Position numbers and translations under genes: made by a program
NCBI GenBank assembly: GCA_029379385.1
Contig: CM055608.1
Span: 25,728,350-25,792,349 of the forward strand
Length of the DNA stretch: 64,000 nt
DNA from: Quillaja saponaria
Lineage: Eukaryota > Streptophyta > Magnoliopsida > Fabales > Quillajaceae
Direction: 5' to 3'
Shown: in pieces, positions 11,761 through 24,364 of the stretch
How positions within the stretch are numbered: the first letter of the stretch is position 1
Layout: each line of letters starts with the position of its first letter
The notes under the pieces: generated by a model
What the model saw: the letters and a program-made list of their open reading frames with translations, nothing else
Databases searched by the model: none
What the model was told of the DNA's origin: nothing

Positions 11761-13070
11761 TAACGGTTGAGTTAGCTATGTCTTACAACTATAGAGGAAA
11801 ATCTTCATATAAAAGGGTCCAACCGTTGGCATAAAAGTAGAAAAAATGTCCCAATCATGCATAAAGAAAGATGTGGGGTGGACACAGCCAAAGATAGACC
11901 CCTGAGAGGTCTGGGACCAATGCAATTAGCATACTGACAGAGATAGAGTTTCCACACTAAATCATGCAGGTCTTCAAATCAACAGGATATTCTACCAATA
12001 GTTCCCAAGTTGCTTAACCTCAAGAAAACTAGTGTAAGGAAATGGAGAAAAAAGTACAAAAGTCTCGTATCTATTGTAATGGATTCTCAAATGAAAAATA
12101 TATACGAATGTTACAGCTATTCAGAAAAAAGTCCAAAAGAACACATGATATATCAGGCTGAGTATTAAGTGAGCATTCTGGCAGGGATCCACCTAGAAGA
12201 AACACACGGAATACCCTAATTAAACAGTGAGACCATCGACAACAGACAATCATGAATCATAATCCAACATCTCAACTTCTAAAATCCATTTTTCTCACAT
12301 GCAAGAAAACTTTTAATTGCATCCTAAGAAAATACAAGTATACAACTTCAAGAAAGAATATAACTTCGGGAAAGAGACTTCTAACATCTACGTGTTGTGG
12401 CAAGAATACGATTCAAAAGTTACCCATCTCCAAACAAGAAATCATCCTCACAACTTTTCTATCACAATGCACTGTGAAATCTCTCTGTCCAAAACCTAAG
12501 TGCATTAACTAATGGAGAAATATTTCACTATGCAAGATTAAAGTCCAAACTGATTATTTTTACAACATTTTCTGCTCACCTCAGCTCAACACCCCTATAG
12601 AATCGCCAACATTATCAACAAATAGAAACACCCCTGAATTTGATGATTCAAAGAAGCAAATAACTGAAGAAACAGCCATGTAAAAATAACCTAGAATGCT
12701 CCAAAATCTACTCAAATCTAAAAGTAGATAATGTTAACAAGCAGCGATGTGGAGAACAACATATGAAAAATCATTATTCTTCTTATTGGATATCTCTAAA
12801 GGAACATTTATAAACATTATTAAATAAAAACGTAAGAGATCAACACTTATAACATGTAATCTTTGACATAGAATAAAAAGTTGCAAATATGTAACAAGTT
12901 CACGAGATAACTACTTACCTGATGGAAATTTAACCACAAAACCAAGAACAAGGTTGGCATGGTCAGTCAAAAATGAATTTTGGAAAAAAAAAAAATCCAA
13001 CACATCAGATCTTTAAATGTTCATAATACTAAGCATGCAGAAGTATATTTGAGGCATTATCATTAGCATT

Positions 13071-13249
13071 GTGAAAGTTAGAGAGAGAAAGAGAAAATCT
13101 AAGTATTTGTGAGTATAACCCTCTCATTGATGCTGTATTTATATTATAAAGTTTGTGTCCTATACAAGTTAGGATATTGAAAGTCATCCATGATACAACC
13201 AAATTAAGGCTAGAATTAAGAAAACTAATTACGAAATATTTACTATTCT
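13071..13249 (-). repeat. 3' LTR of the copia remnant
   Basis: Directly after the polypurine tract on the minus strand, about 180 bp run from TTAGAATAGTAAATA to CTAACTTTCACA and contain a TATAATATAAATAC promoter-like box, as LTRs do. The right (5') LTR is absent because the element is truncated. The exact left end is estimated. Confidence 0.6.
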
Positions 13250-14880
13250 AATACTCCCTCAAGCTGGAGAATATAGGTTATATGTACCAAGTTTGTTACA
13301 AAAATATTGAAGTCGATTACACCTAATGATTTAGTAAACAAATTAGCTAACTAGTATTCGGATTTTGCATAAATTGTTTTAATTGTGTTATCTAGGAGTT
13401 TCTCTCGAACAATATGACAATCAACCTCTATATGATTTATTCTCTCATGAAACATTGGATTAGAGGCAATATGTAAAGCAGCATAGTTATCACATATTAG
13501 CTCCATAGGCTGTGAGTGCTGAAACTTGATTTCTTTCAACAAGTGTTGAAACCCGATTTCTTCCAACAAGTGATTCAGCGAATCATGACTCTATATTTAT
13601 ATTCAACATTGGATCTTACAACAACAGTTTGCTTCGTACTTTTCCATGAAAGAAGATTTCCTCCCAAAAAGACAAAATATTGTAGTGGATATTTTGTCAA
13701 AAGAAGAGTCAGCCCAATTTGCATTGATGTAACCCTGAACTAAAATAGAGTCATATTTTTTTACCCAAATTGTGACCATGTTCTTGAACCATTGTGTGAA
13801 CATGATTCTTATTAAATAATCCCTTTCATGGTGCAGTTTTGAGATATTACAAAATACGGATAACTGTAATCCATTCAGAAGTGCGAGGTTGAGCAGGAAA
13901 CTGACTGACCACACTAGTGGCAAATGTAATATCTAATCTAGTTACTGTGAGGTAATTCAACTTACTAACTAGAAGTCTGTATTGTATAGGATTCGTCAAT
14001 AGCTCCCCTTATCGGGTATAAGTTTGATATTAAGTTCTATAAGAGTATCAACAAGTTTTGAGTATAACATTCCTGTATCATTCAACATATAAAGATAATA
14101 TATCTTTGAGGGAGAGAGAGATACCAAACCCTAGCAACTTCAATGCCAAAAAATATTTCAATTGTCATAAGTGTTTGGTTTGAAACTTGGAGTATAAGAG
14201 AGACTTCAACTGCTGAAATCCATAACTATCATCATTGGTGATCACAATGCCATCAACATAAACAATTAATAGAACTCGGCTATGAGATATTGCTTGTAGA
14301 AAACTAAGTAATCAACAGAACATTGTTGAAGTCCTGAACTGAGAACAACTTCACTGACTTTTTCAAACCAGGCTCTAAGAGATTGTTTCAATCCATACAA
14401 AGATTTTTTCAAATGAAAAACTAAGTCACTCTCCCCTTGAGCAACAAATCCAGAAGGTTGCTCTATAAAAATTTCTTCATCCAAGTCACCATGAAGAAAG
14501 GCATTTTTTATGTCCAGCTAATGCAGAGGCCAATGAAAGATAGCAGCAAGAGAGATAAAAACTCTAACTAAGGTAATTTTGGCAATTGGAGAAAAAGCTT
14601 CAGAGTAATCCACACTACAAAACTTGGTAGTGCTTTTTGCTACAAGCTGAGCTTTCAAGTGGTCAATAGAACCATCAGGATGAACTTTCACAGTATATAC
14701 CCAAAAATAGCCAACAATAGACTTGTCGGTGGCTAATGAAACCAAGTCCCAAGTGCCATAGTTGTGTAATGCGTCCATCTCATCAACCATGGCTTGTCGC
14801 CACCTCAGATGGGCAAGTGTATCACTGATTATTTTTAGGAACAGAGACACAAGACAAGGAGGAAACAACTGCATAATATG
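13071..14880 (-). pseudogene. Ty1-copia retrotransposon, 5'-truncated and decayed (RT, RNase H, one LTR)
   Basis: Minus-strand reading gives the copia reverse transcriptase start (WRQAMVDEMDALHNYGTWDL), then VDYSEAFSPIAKITLVRV, and after an in-frame stop where the family has PLHQLDIKNAFLHGDL, DEEIFIEQPSGF and SLYGLKQSLRAWF. The catalytic YVDD box reads YVDG (near 14240-14260), so it is inactive. Frameshifts separate the pieces. RNase H follows ([47 protein letters not shown]). Gag, protease and integrase are missing. The element ends in a polypurine tract (GCTTGAGGGAGTAT on the minus strand) and one LTR at 13071-13249. Product: dead pol fragment. Confidence 0.88.
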
Positions 14881-16480
14881 GTGAAGATAATCGATGCTAT
14901 ATAGCAGATGAGAAGTTTTGGGCTGAGAGCCAAAAACTAGAGCAATTTGAGTTCAAAATTTACCGACTAGCCTATAGAATTAGCTGGTAATATAACATAA
15001 ATAACTCATCGACTACCCATAATGGTTGGGAAACAAAAAAGTATTACAAAAAATATTGACCGACCTGCTATAGTTGGTCGGTAAACTAATTTCTAAAACG
15101 TTGGTTGAAAATTTAAATTTTATTGGTTGGTTGGTAAGTTAGTTTGTATTTTGATCATTAGCAACTAACCTTAAGTTTGTCAATAAGGGTTGGTCGTTTT
15201 TGAGGAGTTTTCTTATAGTGTTTTCACTTACTTCTAAGTTGATTTCTCACCATGAATTAGAAACAGAGAATTCATAAATCATGGACGGATATGAGGATTT
15301 GTGTTGCGAGCATAGGGCATATAGTTGCAAATGTTATACCATTTCACATAATGTACAAACCCATAAATGGAAGGAATGTAAGTAACCAAAGGCAAATAAG
15401 GTTCACTAGAAAATGAATATAGAACACTAATAGTGCGGCGCTAGTAAGAAACCCAAAGTTTTGTCAAAGTAACTTTGACATCATTATAACAAGCTAAAAA
15501 ACTAATATTTATTAGCAAAAATTACTAGCATGTATATGATATTGGAATCAATTAATACTAATTAAGTAGAGAAGTACAAGGTAATAAGAAAATGAAAAGC
15601 ACACTATCTGCTAGATCATATGCCAATATAAGGTTTTAATATGAGATAGAGGCTCCAAGTTAATGCTGATGATCCAAGTTAATGTTGTTTATTACATTAT
15701 CAATGCGTATGAACTATGACGAATAAAAAACAAGAACGCTTATAACAATCAAGAAGGTATCAAAATGTGAAAATAGACACGTCAAAATAGTTAAGCATTT
15801 GAATATATTACCATTTTGTTGCTTTTAAGTATCGTTGACCATGCATCTTTACTAATCTCATGTATCAAAATTTCAATTAGTAATCATGGAAAAATGAAAA
15901 GAAACCAATTAGCTGCAGTTCATGATAAAACAATCTAAAATTAACAGAAATATCACAATCAACCATGAACTAATGAAAAGTCCATAAATGACTCAGTTTC
16001 CAACTATGGACTGCAAAACAATTAGATATGTGCATAAAATAAAGTGAAAAAAGTATGAAAAAACATACTTCTTTTATTGATTTCATAAATGTTTTTTTTT
16101 ACATGAGCACATAATTCTCAGCAAAAGATTGCATTCTTTTGTAGAAAGAAAAAGAGAAACAACAAACAAAAAGTATACTTTATCCATAAAAGGCATTCTA
16201 CAGCAACACAACAGTTCAGGAAAAGGAAACGGGTAACATGTAGTAAAAGAACAATGGTGAGATGCAGCTAAAACTACAAAACCCAGAAAAGCAAATAACA
16301 TCAGCGTACCCCATTGAAGTTTGAACCTTCAATTGACAAATAAATTTAGCAATATGATTAAGAAAGAGAGAGGAGGAAAAAAAAAATCAGCAGTAACCAC
16401 CAGTTGTATGAAAAGGTTAATATCCAGAAAGCATGTGAACTAGTAGCTAAGCTCCATTTCAAAATGGGGATTGCTATGCA
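14881..16480. other. Non-coding stretch upstream of the copia remnant
   Basis: No gene or intact element recognised. Around 15050-15190 the words TTGGTCGGTAA and TTGGTTGGTAAG recur in a degraded, repeat-like pattern, as in some plant CACTA-type ends, but no matching end was found. A minus-strand ORF at 16083-16301 is hydrophobic yet lacks any family signature. Confidence 0.3.
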
Positions 16481-17114
16481 AATAACTGTTTCTGCTTTCT
16501 TAATTCAATTATTTTCACCCCTTTTCTCGTTAACCAGACATAGACAACAGGAACAGAAATCATGTAAACAAACCTGGCATTCAGATGAAGAATAGTGGGA
16601 GCCCAAACATAACCTGGAAAAAAAAATAAAAAATACTTGCATAAAAGCCTTAACGAACAAACTAATATTCATATAGCCTACACTGACTCCTGCATGCATA
16701 CCCAATTCAAATTCGAAAGGAAACCTTCAGAATATGAAGCTCAGGGGCAAGCACAAAACAAGATACGGTCTAGGGTTTGGACCAAAGGGGAAAGGAAAAA
16801 ATAAAATAAAATCAAATTACTTTCTGAAGGCCATTGACGGAGTCGGAAAATCCGATTGTACTCTCACACATTCTCAAACTCTTAAAACACATAAAACCCT
16901 TCTTTTCGGCTGTTAACATTCCCGCGTCATCTAAAGAAGAAGAATTACAACGTGACAAATTAGACTTCTCTATCAAAAACTAACTGCTCGTCATCATTTT
17001 TCAAAATTAAAAATCGTAGTAAAACATTTTTTCTTGAGGAATTTCCTTCGGATTATTTGATTTAATCTCCTTATATAAGTTGTTGGGATAACTTATTTTT
17101 GGATAATAATTATA

Positions 17115-17627
17115 GGGTAAAGTACATTTTACCATATAAACTATCACCCGTTTTGTAATAACTTTCATAAACTATTAAATTAGACACATAACTTCTTATT
17201 TAAGTCACAATTAACAAATAACCCTTAATGAAAAGACTAAATTATCTTTATTATAATTTTTTTTTAATCTTTTACTATCTATCTTTTGTTTTTAGTAAAT
17301 TTATTAATAATTTAAATATTATGACAAAAAAAATTAAAATTATGAATGATTCAAATATTATTTATGTATGCTAAAATTGAATTAAAGTTTATTTTCATAG
17401 AAAATGAAAAGAAAAAGAGGTAAAAAGGAAAACATATAAAAATAAAACTTATAATGAGGGTAATTTAGTCTTTTATGAGCTAATTTGTTAGATTTAGTGG
17501 CTAATTTAGATGAGTGGTGATTATTTGTCAATTATGACTCAAATAAATGAGTTATGTACCTAATTCGATAGTTTATGAAAATTATTGCAAAATAGGTGGT
17601 AATTTATAGGTAAAATACAATTGACCC
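17115..17627. mobile_element. Mutator-type MITE with long terminal inverted repeats
   Basis: The left end (GGGTAAAGTACATTTTACC..) and the reverse complement of the right end (GGGTCAATTGTATTTTACC..) align over about 105 bp at roughly 80% identity by eye. A 9-bp direct repeat ATAATTATA lies exactly outside both ends (17106-17114 and 17628-17636). Long TIRs with a 9-bp duplication are the signature of non-autonomous Mutator-like elements. The 513-bp body has no coding potential. Confidence 0.88.
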
Positions 17628-17636
17628 ATAATTATA

Positions 17637-18940
17637 TGCTTTTATGTATGTTAAAATTTATTTACAAAATAAAAATAATGTTTCATCACCTTGAGTGTTG
17701 TTTGTATTTTTGAAAATACGCATATACGCACATTTTTCACACTGCCAAATATATACACCGATTCTACTCCATCTTATATCTACCGGCCCACTCCATCTTA
17801 TACCTATTGTATTCCCGACTTTGATGTGTACCCTTCCTAAGTTTGACTTTTGACTGAAAAACTAGTTTGTCTTCGTCTGAGGTTAGGTGAAAATCTGAGA
17901 ATTTTGACGATTTAGGATCCAAGAGAGTCTTGCTGAAAAGCTAATTATGCTTCGCATCAGGTTCAGATTATTTTATAATTAACTCACACCTTTCATAATC
18001 TAATAAATCATGAAAATTGAAGTTTTAATTTCCTATTTTATTAGCTGAACAGCCAGACAAGTATTAATTTTAAATTCTTGCATGCATGAACATATATAAA
18101 TGCTCAATATCTTTTTCTTTTATTATTTTCGATGACTCAAAGTAACTAACTAATACAGTCTTAATTTTTTCTTTTTTAGTTTAGCGGATGATATAATCTT
18201 AAATTTAATTCGAATTTATCTAACGGATGTCCAAAAGATAATTGTTAAGCTTCTATAAATAGAAAGTTTATAACATTTATTACGGTAATTGATCATGATT
18301 TCAATATTATTTATTGCATAAATTATTACTTATAGAACGTTTTAATTTCTAATTACTATATTTATTATAGTTTAACAACTGTCCTTTAGACACCCGTTAG
18401 AAAAACCCTTTTAATTATAACTAACCATATCTCTCTTAGAGGAAGAAAAACGAACGGGTATAATTTTTGTGAACTATATATATTATAGGCCTAATAATGC
18501 ATATGTTCCTGCTTTTTATCAACAAATTAAAGTGAGGGTGAATTTTCTATTCTAGGCCTTATGGGCATTGATAACTTTTGATAAATATTAATTAGTTGAA
18601 ATTAAATGTGTATAAACTGACATAAATATCACGCGGTTCCGTTAAACAAAAGAAATGATGATACATACATGACAATTAATAATTAATGATATATACATGA
18701 CAATTAACTGAAAGGTTATGTGTGATACATCTACATGTCATATAAAACTTTATTTGAGAAGAAACAATAACTAATTTTGTTAAAGTAAATCAATTATATA
18801 ATACTCAAAGTAGATGCATAAACATACATGCATGAATTGATTAAGGGTGTGCAGGGAGCAAAAGTCAGACGGTAGCCCAAGAAATCTTTGTTTCAGTACT
18901 CTCTCATATCCTTCCATATATACCTTAGAAAATGACCACT
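17637..18940. other. Intergenic upstream of polygalacturonase
   Basis: AT-rich non-coding DNA that probably includes the polygalacturonase promoter. A repeated ATACATGACAATTAA word occurs twice at about 18664 and 18694. No gene recognised. Confidence 0.4.
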
Positions 18941-18945
18941 TTGCC

Positions 18946-18953
18946 TATAAATA
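18946..18953 (+). promoter_or_regulatory. TATA box of the polygalacturonase gene
   Basis: TATAAATA lies 95 bp upstream of the ATG at 19048 and is followed by a CA-rich leader typical of plant 5' UTRs. The expected transcription start is near 18980. Confidence 0.7.
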
Positions 18954-19047
18954 CACACAACCTCCTCTTGGTCATTCTCAACAACACTCCTCATCTTTCA
19001 AAGAGTGTATCTAATCTCTTTCACACACAACAAAAAAGAAATTAACA

Positions 19048-22000
19048 ATGACCCTCCAAAAACATCTCCCAATCTACATTGTGATCATAATTTCCTTTGC
19101 TTCTTGTTATAGCCCTTTCCAACAGGACACACTTCATGATCCTGGCTATGATGATGGTGGGAAACTAAAAAACGTGACCATCAAGCAAAGCAATAATGTT
19201 TTGGGTTTGAATAGGTTGGATGATAGCAATGCAGCAGAAACAGTTAGTGTTGACTGTTTTGGAGCTAAGGGTGATGGCAGTACTGATGACTCAGAGGTAC
19301 TCACTTCATTACACCTTTTTACCCAATAGTGATTCATATATAATATATATAAATTTCTTGATAAACAGATAATCGTATGTAATCGCAAAAAAAATACCCT
19401 TTAATTAATCTTGTGTAAAAACGTAGTTTCCATTTGGATTAGAAAATGCATTGATATATGTAATATAGAAATAATGCATGCAGATATTTAATTTAGCTCA
19501 GAAGAAAGAATGTATTTCAATTATGATTTAATTTTGGCGTGCAATATTTTTTATATTCCTATTTTTAATACTACTCTACTATGTGTGATAACTTCAGGCA
19601 TTTGAGAAGGCTTGGGAGGCTGCATGTTCTTCTGACGGAGCTGTTCTTGTGGTTCCGGCCAATAAGAACTATCTTCTCAAGCCAATCAGACTTTCAGGCC
19701 CGTGCAAATCTGATCTTACAGTTCAAGTGAGTAATTTGAATAATATAATTTAGAAAGAACAATTCCTATTTTCCATTTTAATTTATTCCAAACTTGGTCA
19801 TAATAATTTTTTGAAAAATTATTAGATTTCTGGAACACTTATAGCATCGAATGACCGATCAGACTACAGCAAGGACAGTAAATACTGGTTGGTATTTGAA
19901 GATGTTCAAGATTTATTAGTTGAAGGTGCAGGAACCATTGATGGCAATGGGAAAATATGGTGGGAAAACTCCTGCAAAATTAATAAAAATCATGTAAGCC
20001 ATAATTATTAGCACCGTTACCCCTGTTCATTTTTAATTACAGTTTGACATACATCAAATTTATTCAAATGTATATTGTTACCTAGTTTTCAATTAATTAT
20101 GGATCAAATCCCAATAGTGATTGCGCCCACATTTCCCTCCCACAATTGGACTACCCATTTAGGTAAAAGACAAAACTGATTCAGAATTGTCTTTTATTTG
20201 AAGGTATAATATGTATCCATGCGCTTCATATTTGCCTGGTATTCACTCCCAGAAATATTACCCTCCCTAACCCCTCACATCAATCCCATGAGTTGTTGAG
20301 TAATAGTTCGTGTAAGTCTTGAATGAGCCCCTCAAAAGCTTGATGTAAATAAAAGATATTTTGTTCTACGCCTGACCTATATATCCCCACTTAATTCTGG
20401 TCATTGAATAAATGAAATTTTGATGAATAACTAATTGATTTCTTTTCTTTCAGTTATTATTTTCCCTTTCATAGTCTATTAATAACAAAATAGATTCTTC
20501 CAGTGTATAAAATAAAAATTCCTATAGCCCCAACAAACAATGTAAATAGTTTTTAAAAATAAAATAAAAAATTTAATGTATATTAATTGTTGACTGATAT
20601 TCTTCATCTTTCTCTCCTTTGCAGCCCTGCAAGCATGCCCCAACGGTATGTGCAGCAATTCTTCAATAGATATTTTTTTGGAGAAAAACCATCCAAGAAA
20701 CACGAGAATTTTATTAATAAATTGTTGTTTTGTTAATGGTGTTTGCAGGCTCTGACTTTCCAAAAGTCCCAGAATTTGACAGTGAGAAACCTGAAGATTC
20801 AAAATGCTCAACAAATGCATGTTACATTCCATGGTTGCACCGGTGTTCAAGTTTCCGGCCTTAAAGTAACTGCACCAGGGGATAGCCCTAACACTGATGG
20901 AATTCATGTCACACATACAGAAGACATTCAAATTTCGAGCTGCAATATAGGAACCGGTATTTATATGCTCAATTCATATCCAAATAATTAGAAAAGAAAA
21001 AAATTCAATTGCATTGGATACTTCTAATTAATTGGACTGTACATAAAATTTGTGTACCAATTTGCAGGAGATGATTGTATATCAATTGTAAGTGGTTCCA
21101 AGAATGTACAAGCCTCAGACATAACTTGCGGACCAGGTCATGGCATCAGGTAATTAAATTACACCAAAATCTCCATTTTAATTAGTACATTGCTCAGTGC
21201 AGGGAGCAAATGTCACTTCAAGTTTTTAGAAAAGAGAACCCATTTTCTTAATTATTTGGATGACTGCTTTCTTTTCATGATGATGAGCTCAGTATTGGAA
21301 GCCTGGGGGCTGGAAAATCAACAGCATATGTTTCAGGAGTAACAGTAAACGGTGCTAAGCTTTCAGGAACCACAAATGGAGTTAGAATCAAGACATGGCA
21401 GGTAGAAATTTGAAGTTTTTCCTTTGACATTAATTTGATATGGAATTAATAATATCTGCAATTGCACCCAACATTAATTGTGTGAAATGAATAATATAAA
21501 TATAAATAAATGCAGGGAGGTTCAGGAAATGCAAGTAACATCAAGTTTCTGAACATTGAGATGAACAATGTGACCAACCCCATTATAATAGACCAGAACT
21601 ACTGTGACAAAGATGAGCCATGCAAACAAGAGGTACGTGCTTAATACTTTACACTTATTTTTTCTCTCTCCATTTCTCTGTAAATTTCTATCTTGGATTT
21701 GAACTTCGAAGAACACGAGATCTTCAACAGTTAGTTATCCCAATCATTTGGTAATTATTTATAGCGGTCTGCGGTTCAAATAGAAGATGTGGTGTACCAG
21801 AACATCACAGGAACAAGTGCTTCTGACGTAGCCGTGAAATTGGATTGCAGCAAGAGCTATCCATGTCAGAGGATTGTGATGCAGAATGTAAAACTGCAAA
21901 AGGAAGGAGGAGAAGCTGTTAAAGTTGAACGCAACAATGTTAACGTCACTGATTTAGGAATTATCACGGGGAATCACCAACCCGAGATGTCAAGGGCTGG

Positions 22001-22058
22001 ATTAAAAAGTTATTTGCAAATTTTATTTATTATTGGTCCTTTATTTTTATTATTCTGA
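19048..22058 (+). CDS. Polygalacturonase, glycoside hydrolase family 28 (ADPG1/ADPG2-type)
   Basis: Nine exons with GT..AG borders: 19048-19296, 19598-19726, 19826-19993, 20625-20645, 20749-20956, 21068-21149, 21293-21401, 21516-21632 and 21765-22058, joining in frame to 458 aa. It hydrolyses the homogalacturonan of pectin in the cell wall. An N-terminal hydrophobic signal peptide (about residues 1-21) sends it to the apoplast. All four GH28 motifs are present: SPNTDG (N237-D239), GDDC (D260, D261), GHG (H283) and RIK (317-319), so it should be active. The block context matches Arabidopsis ADPG1/ADPG2, which act in organ abscission and dehiscence; this role is inferred from family and synteny. 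Exon 4 is only 21 bp. The C-terminus ends in a strongly hydrophobic stretch (LQILFIIGPLFLLF), unusual for the family. Confidence 0.95.
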
Positions 22059-22139
22059 ATTTTATTTACAATTTTTTTTTGTTAGATTGGAATGTTATAT
22101 ATATATATATTAACTTTTGTGGTATATGCAACGCGCTTA

Positions 22140-23060
22140 AATCATATTTTACATACTTATGTTCATCAATAATTAATGTAAATATCAAAAATTATTTTTA
22201 AAAAATAATCCAAATATATAATAAAAAAATTGAGAAATTTAATATTAATTACTAGTGATGTATAGTTATTGAAAAATTATAAATTAATTAATATTGAAAA
22301 GAATTAGGATAAAAAAATCAATAACCATAAATAATTACAATTATATTAATATTAAAATAGAGAAAATTGTGAAAGTAGTAAAATAAAAAATGGAATATTT
22401 GAAGCAAAATAAAATTAAAAATTATTTATGTAATAATAAAAACTTATAGGGTATTGTTATAAAATTTCTTCCATTAAAAGCTAAAACAAACAATATATAA
22501 TTATGGAAACTATACTCTAAATATTTTTTAATGCATAGTGTTTAAAAAATTATTTAATAAATATGAGAAGAACTAAAAGATCTTATAATCATTAGGAACT
22601 TATTTAATAAAAAAAGTTGAAAAATTCAATATTAACATATAATTATTGAAAAATATAATTTTTTTTATGATATAAAAGTTAAACAACAATATTATAATCA
22701 TAAAAAATATACTCTTAATATTTCTTTTAATTCATAATAATTTTAAAATTTTAATTCTTAAATTTGAAAATAACTACAAAAATTAAGATTATTAGCTGCT
22801 TATTAAATTAAAAAAATAAGAAATTTAATTTTAATTGACATTGACATTCAATTATTGAAAATTATAGATTTATTGGTATTAAGAAGAATTATTAAAAAAA
22901 AACAATAGTTGCAAAATAATTACAATTCTATTAATATTAAAATAGAGAAAAAATAGGAAAAAAAGTAGTAGTCTTTTTGAAGTAAAATAGTAACTAAATA
23001 TAACTATATAATAATACAAATTCATAAGGGTGTAAAGGAAAATAAATTTTTTTTGCCTCT
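22140..23060. repeat. Left arm of a large AT-rich inverted repeat
   Basis: This arm has at least two diverged copies of a unit of about 220 bp (22238-22455 and about 22820-23040), each with TATTGAAAAGAATTA- or TATTAAGAAGAATTA-like words, then ATATTAATATTAAAATAGAG, and ending in TAGGGTGT- or AAGGGTGT-like words. The segment 22690-22750 (ATCATAAAAAATATACTC..TTAATATTTCTTTT) matches the reverse complement of 24895-24960. Together with the right arm it forms a foldback-type structure. Confidence 0.65.
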
Positions 23061-23121
23061 AAAGCACTGTACTGTTATATATAGTATAAATAATATATAT
23101 ATATATTTATATTCTTTTGAT

Positions 23122-23717
23122 GAGTATTAATTTTAAATGTAGCTAGTATTAGGCCTTTCTTTCACAGCCCTACATCACTTGTTTTTCTTTCACTTCATTG
23201 TCCAACGTGATAATACCTAATTGGTAGTAGATAATCATAATATAAACGTGATATGGTAAAAGTGTAACAGTCTAATCTAAACAGTAAGTATTAAGTGACT
23301 TTATTATTATCAATTATTATTATATCAGACTCTAGCTATAGTTACCACATTTCTATTGATTACCATATTCTATATAAAAGGGTTAATAACTTCAAAGGTA
23401 AATCAAGTTGATCTTTATATAAGAGTATTAATTTTAAATGTAGCTAGTATTAGGCCTTTCTTTCCCAGCCCTACATAAGTTGTTTTTCTTTCACTTGTCT
23501 GTCCAAAATGACAATACCAGATTGGTATTAGATAATCATAATGCAAATGTGATCTCATAAAAATGCAACAGTCTAATCTAAACTTTAAGTAACTCTAATA
23601 TTATCAATTATTATTATATCGGACTCTAGCTATAGCTAGTTACCACATTTCTATTGATCATCAAATTCTATATAGAAAGGTTAAAATTTCAAAGGTAAAT
23701 CAACTTGATCTTTATAC
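23122..23717. repeat. Tandem duplication, two copies of about 300 bp
   Basis: Copy 1 (23122-23422) and copy 2 (23423-23717) both start GAGTATTAATTTTAAATG, share TAGCTAGTATTAGGCC and CAGTCTAATCTAAAC, and end in GGTAAATCAA.TTGATC. They differ by scattered substitutions and small gaps. The pair lies between the arms of the inverted repeat. Confidence 0.85.
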
Positions 23718-24360
23718 TTTCTCTTTCACAAGCTCATATCTTTTATAATGCCTTCTTAACATGATCAGCATGATTACCCCTCGTTTTGCTTTACATGTCA
23801 GCCACGTGGAGAATACCTTTGCTCGGTCAAATTCAGATATAACATTAACGTCATCTGTGGAGTCATGTAAAGAATATATTTGTCCGATCAAATTTAGACT
23901 TAATATTGACGTCATCTAGTGAGTAGATGAGTACCCAAGATTCCATTATTGGGTTTCTGATCTCACGTAACTCTCCAGTTAAGGCAGCTTCTTTAGTTTT
24001 TTTAGATTTTTCCCTCAACGTTGATAGCACATACCGCCATTTTAGACCATCTACAACACTAAGCCCCACCAACAGCTTATAAGCTCAGCTCGGCTCAGCT
24101 TAGTCAAAGGCTTGGCTACGATTAAACAGCTCATCGTCTCAACTTCGTTAATTCTGCTTCAGTAACAGCTTGGACTCAACTCGACTTTAGTCAATAGCTT
24201 ATCCTAGTCTCAACTCCAGTTAGCAATTCAACTCCTGCTACATGGCTCGTCTTAAATAGCTCAGATACGTCAAAAAAGAAAAGAAAATAAAAATAACAAA
24301 CTTGATTAATTTCTTGCTTTAATCCCAATTATCATGGTTTAATATATATTATATAAAAGT
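23718..24360. other. Spacer between inverted-repeat arms
   Basis: Less AT-rich than its surroundings. It holds two diverged copies of a roughly 65-bp piece (23810-23865 and 23870-23922) with the words GATCAAATTTAGACTTAATA / GGTCAAATTCAGATATAACA, each followed by GACGTCATC- or ACGTCATC-type words, resembling non-coding parts of plant LTR elements. No coding function recognised. Confidence 0.35.
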
Positions 24361-24364
24361 GGCT

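Larger units (their letters stand above)
10225..16910 (-). other. Possible spliced transcript, product not recognised
   Basis: Several minus-strand signals suggest a transcription unit, possibly non-coding. A short exon-like piece (about 16579-16618) lies between a pyrimidine-rich acceptor (TTTTTTTCCAG) and a donor (GCCAG|GTTTG). Ideal donors occur near 12919 (TCAG|GTAAGT) and near 10978 (TTGCAG|GTTACT). A possible last exon at about 10486-10545 would end in a short peptide QERGGSAQGQLSSE and a stop. An AATAAA signal sits at 10255-10250. I could not assemble a convincing protein and recognise no domain. LINE and copia remnants would lie in its introns. It may be a lncRNA, a heavily invaded gene, or chance signals in junk DNA. 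Confidence 0.25.
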
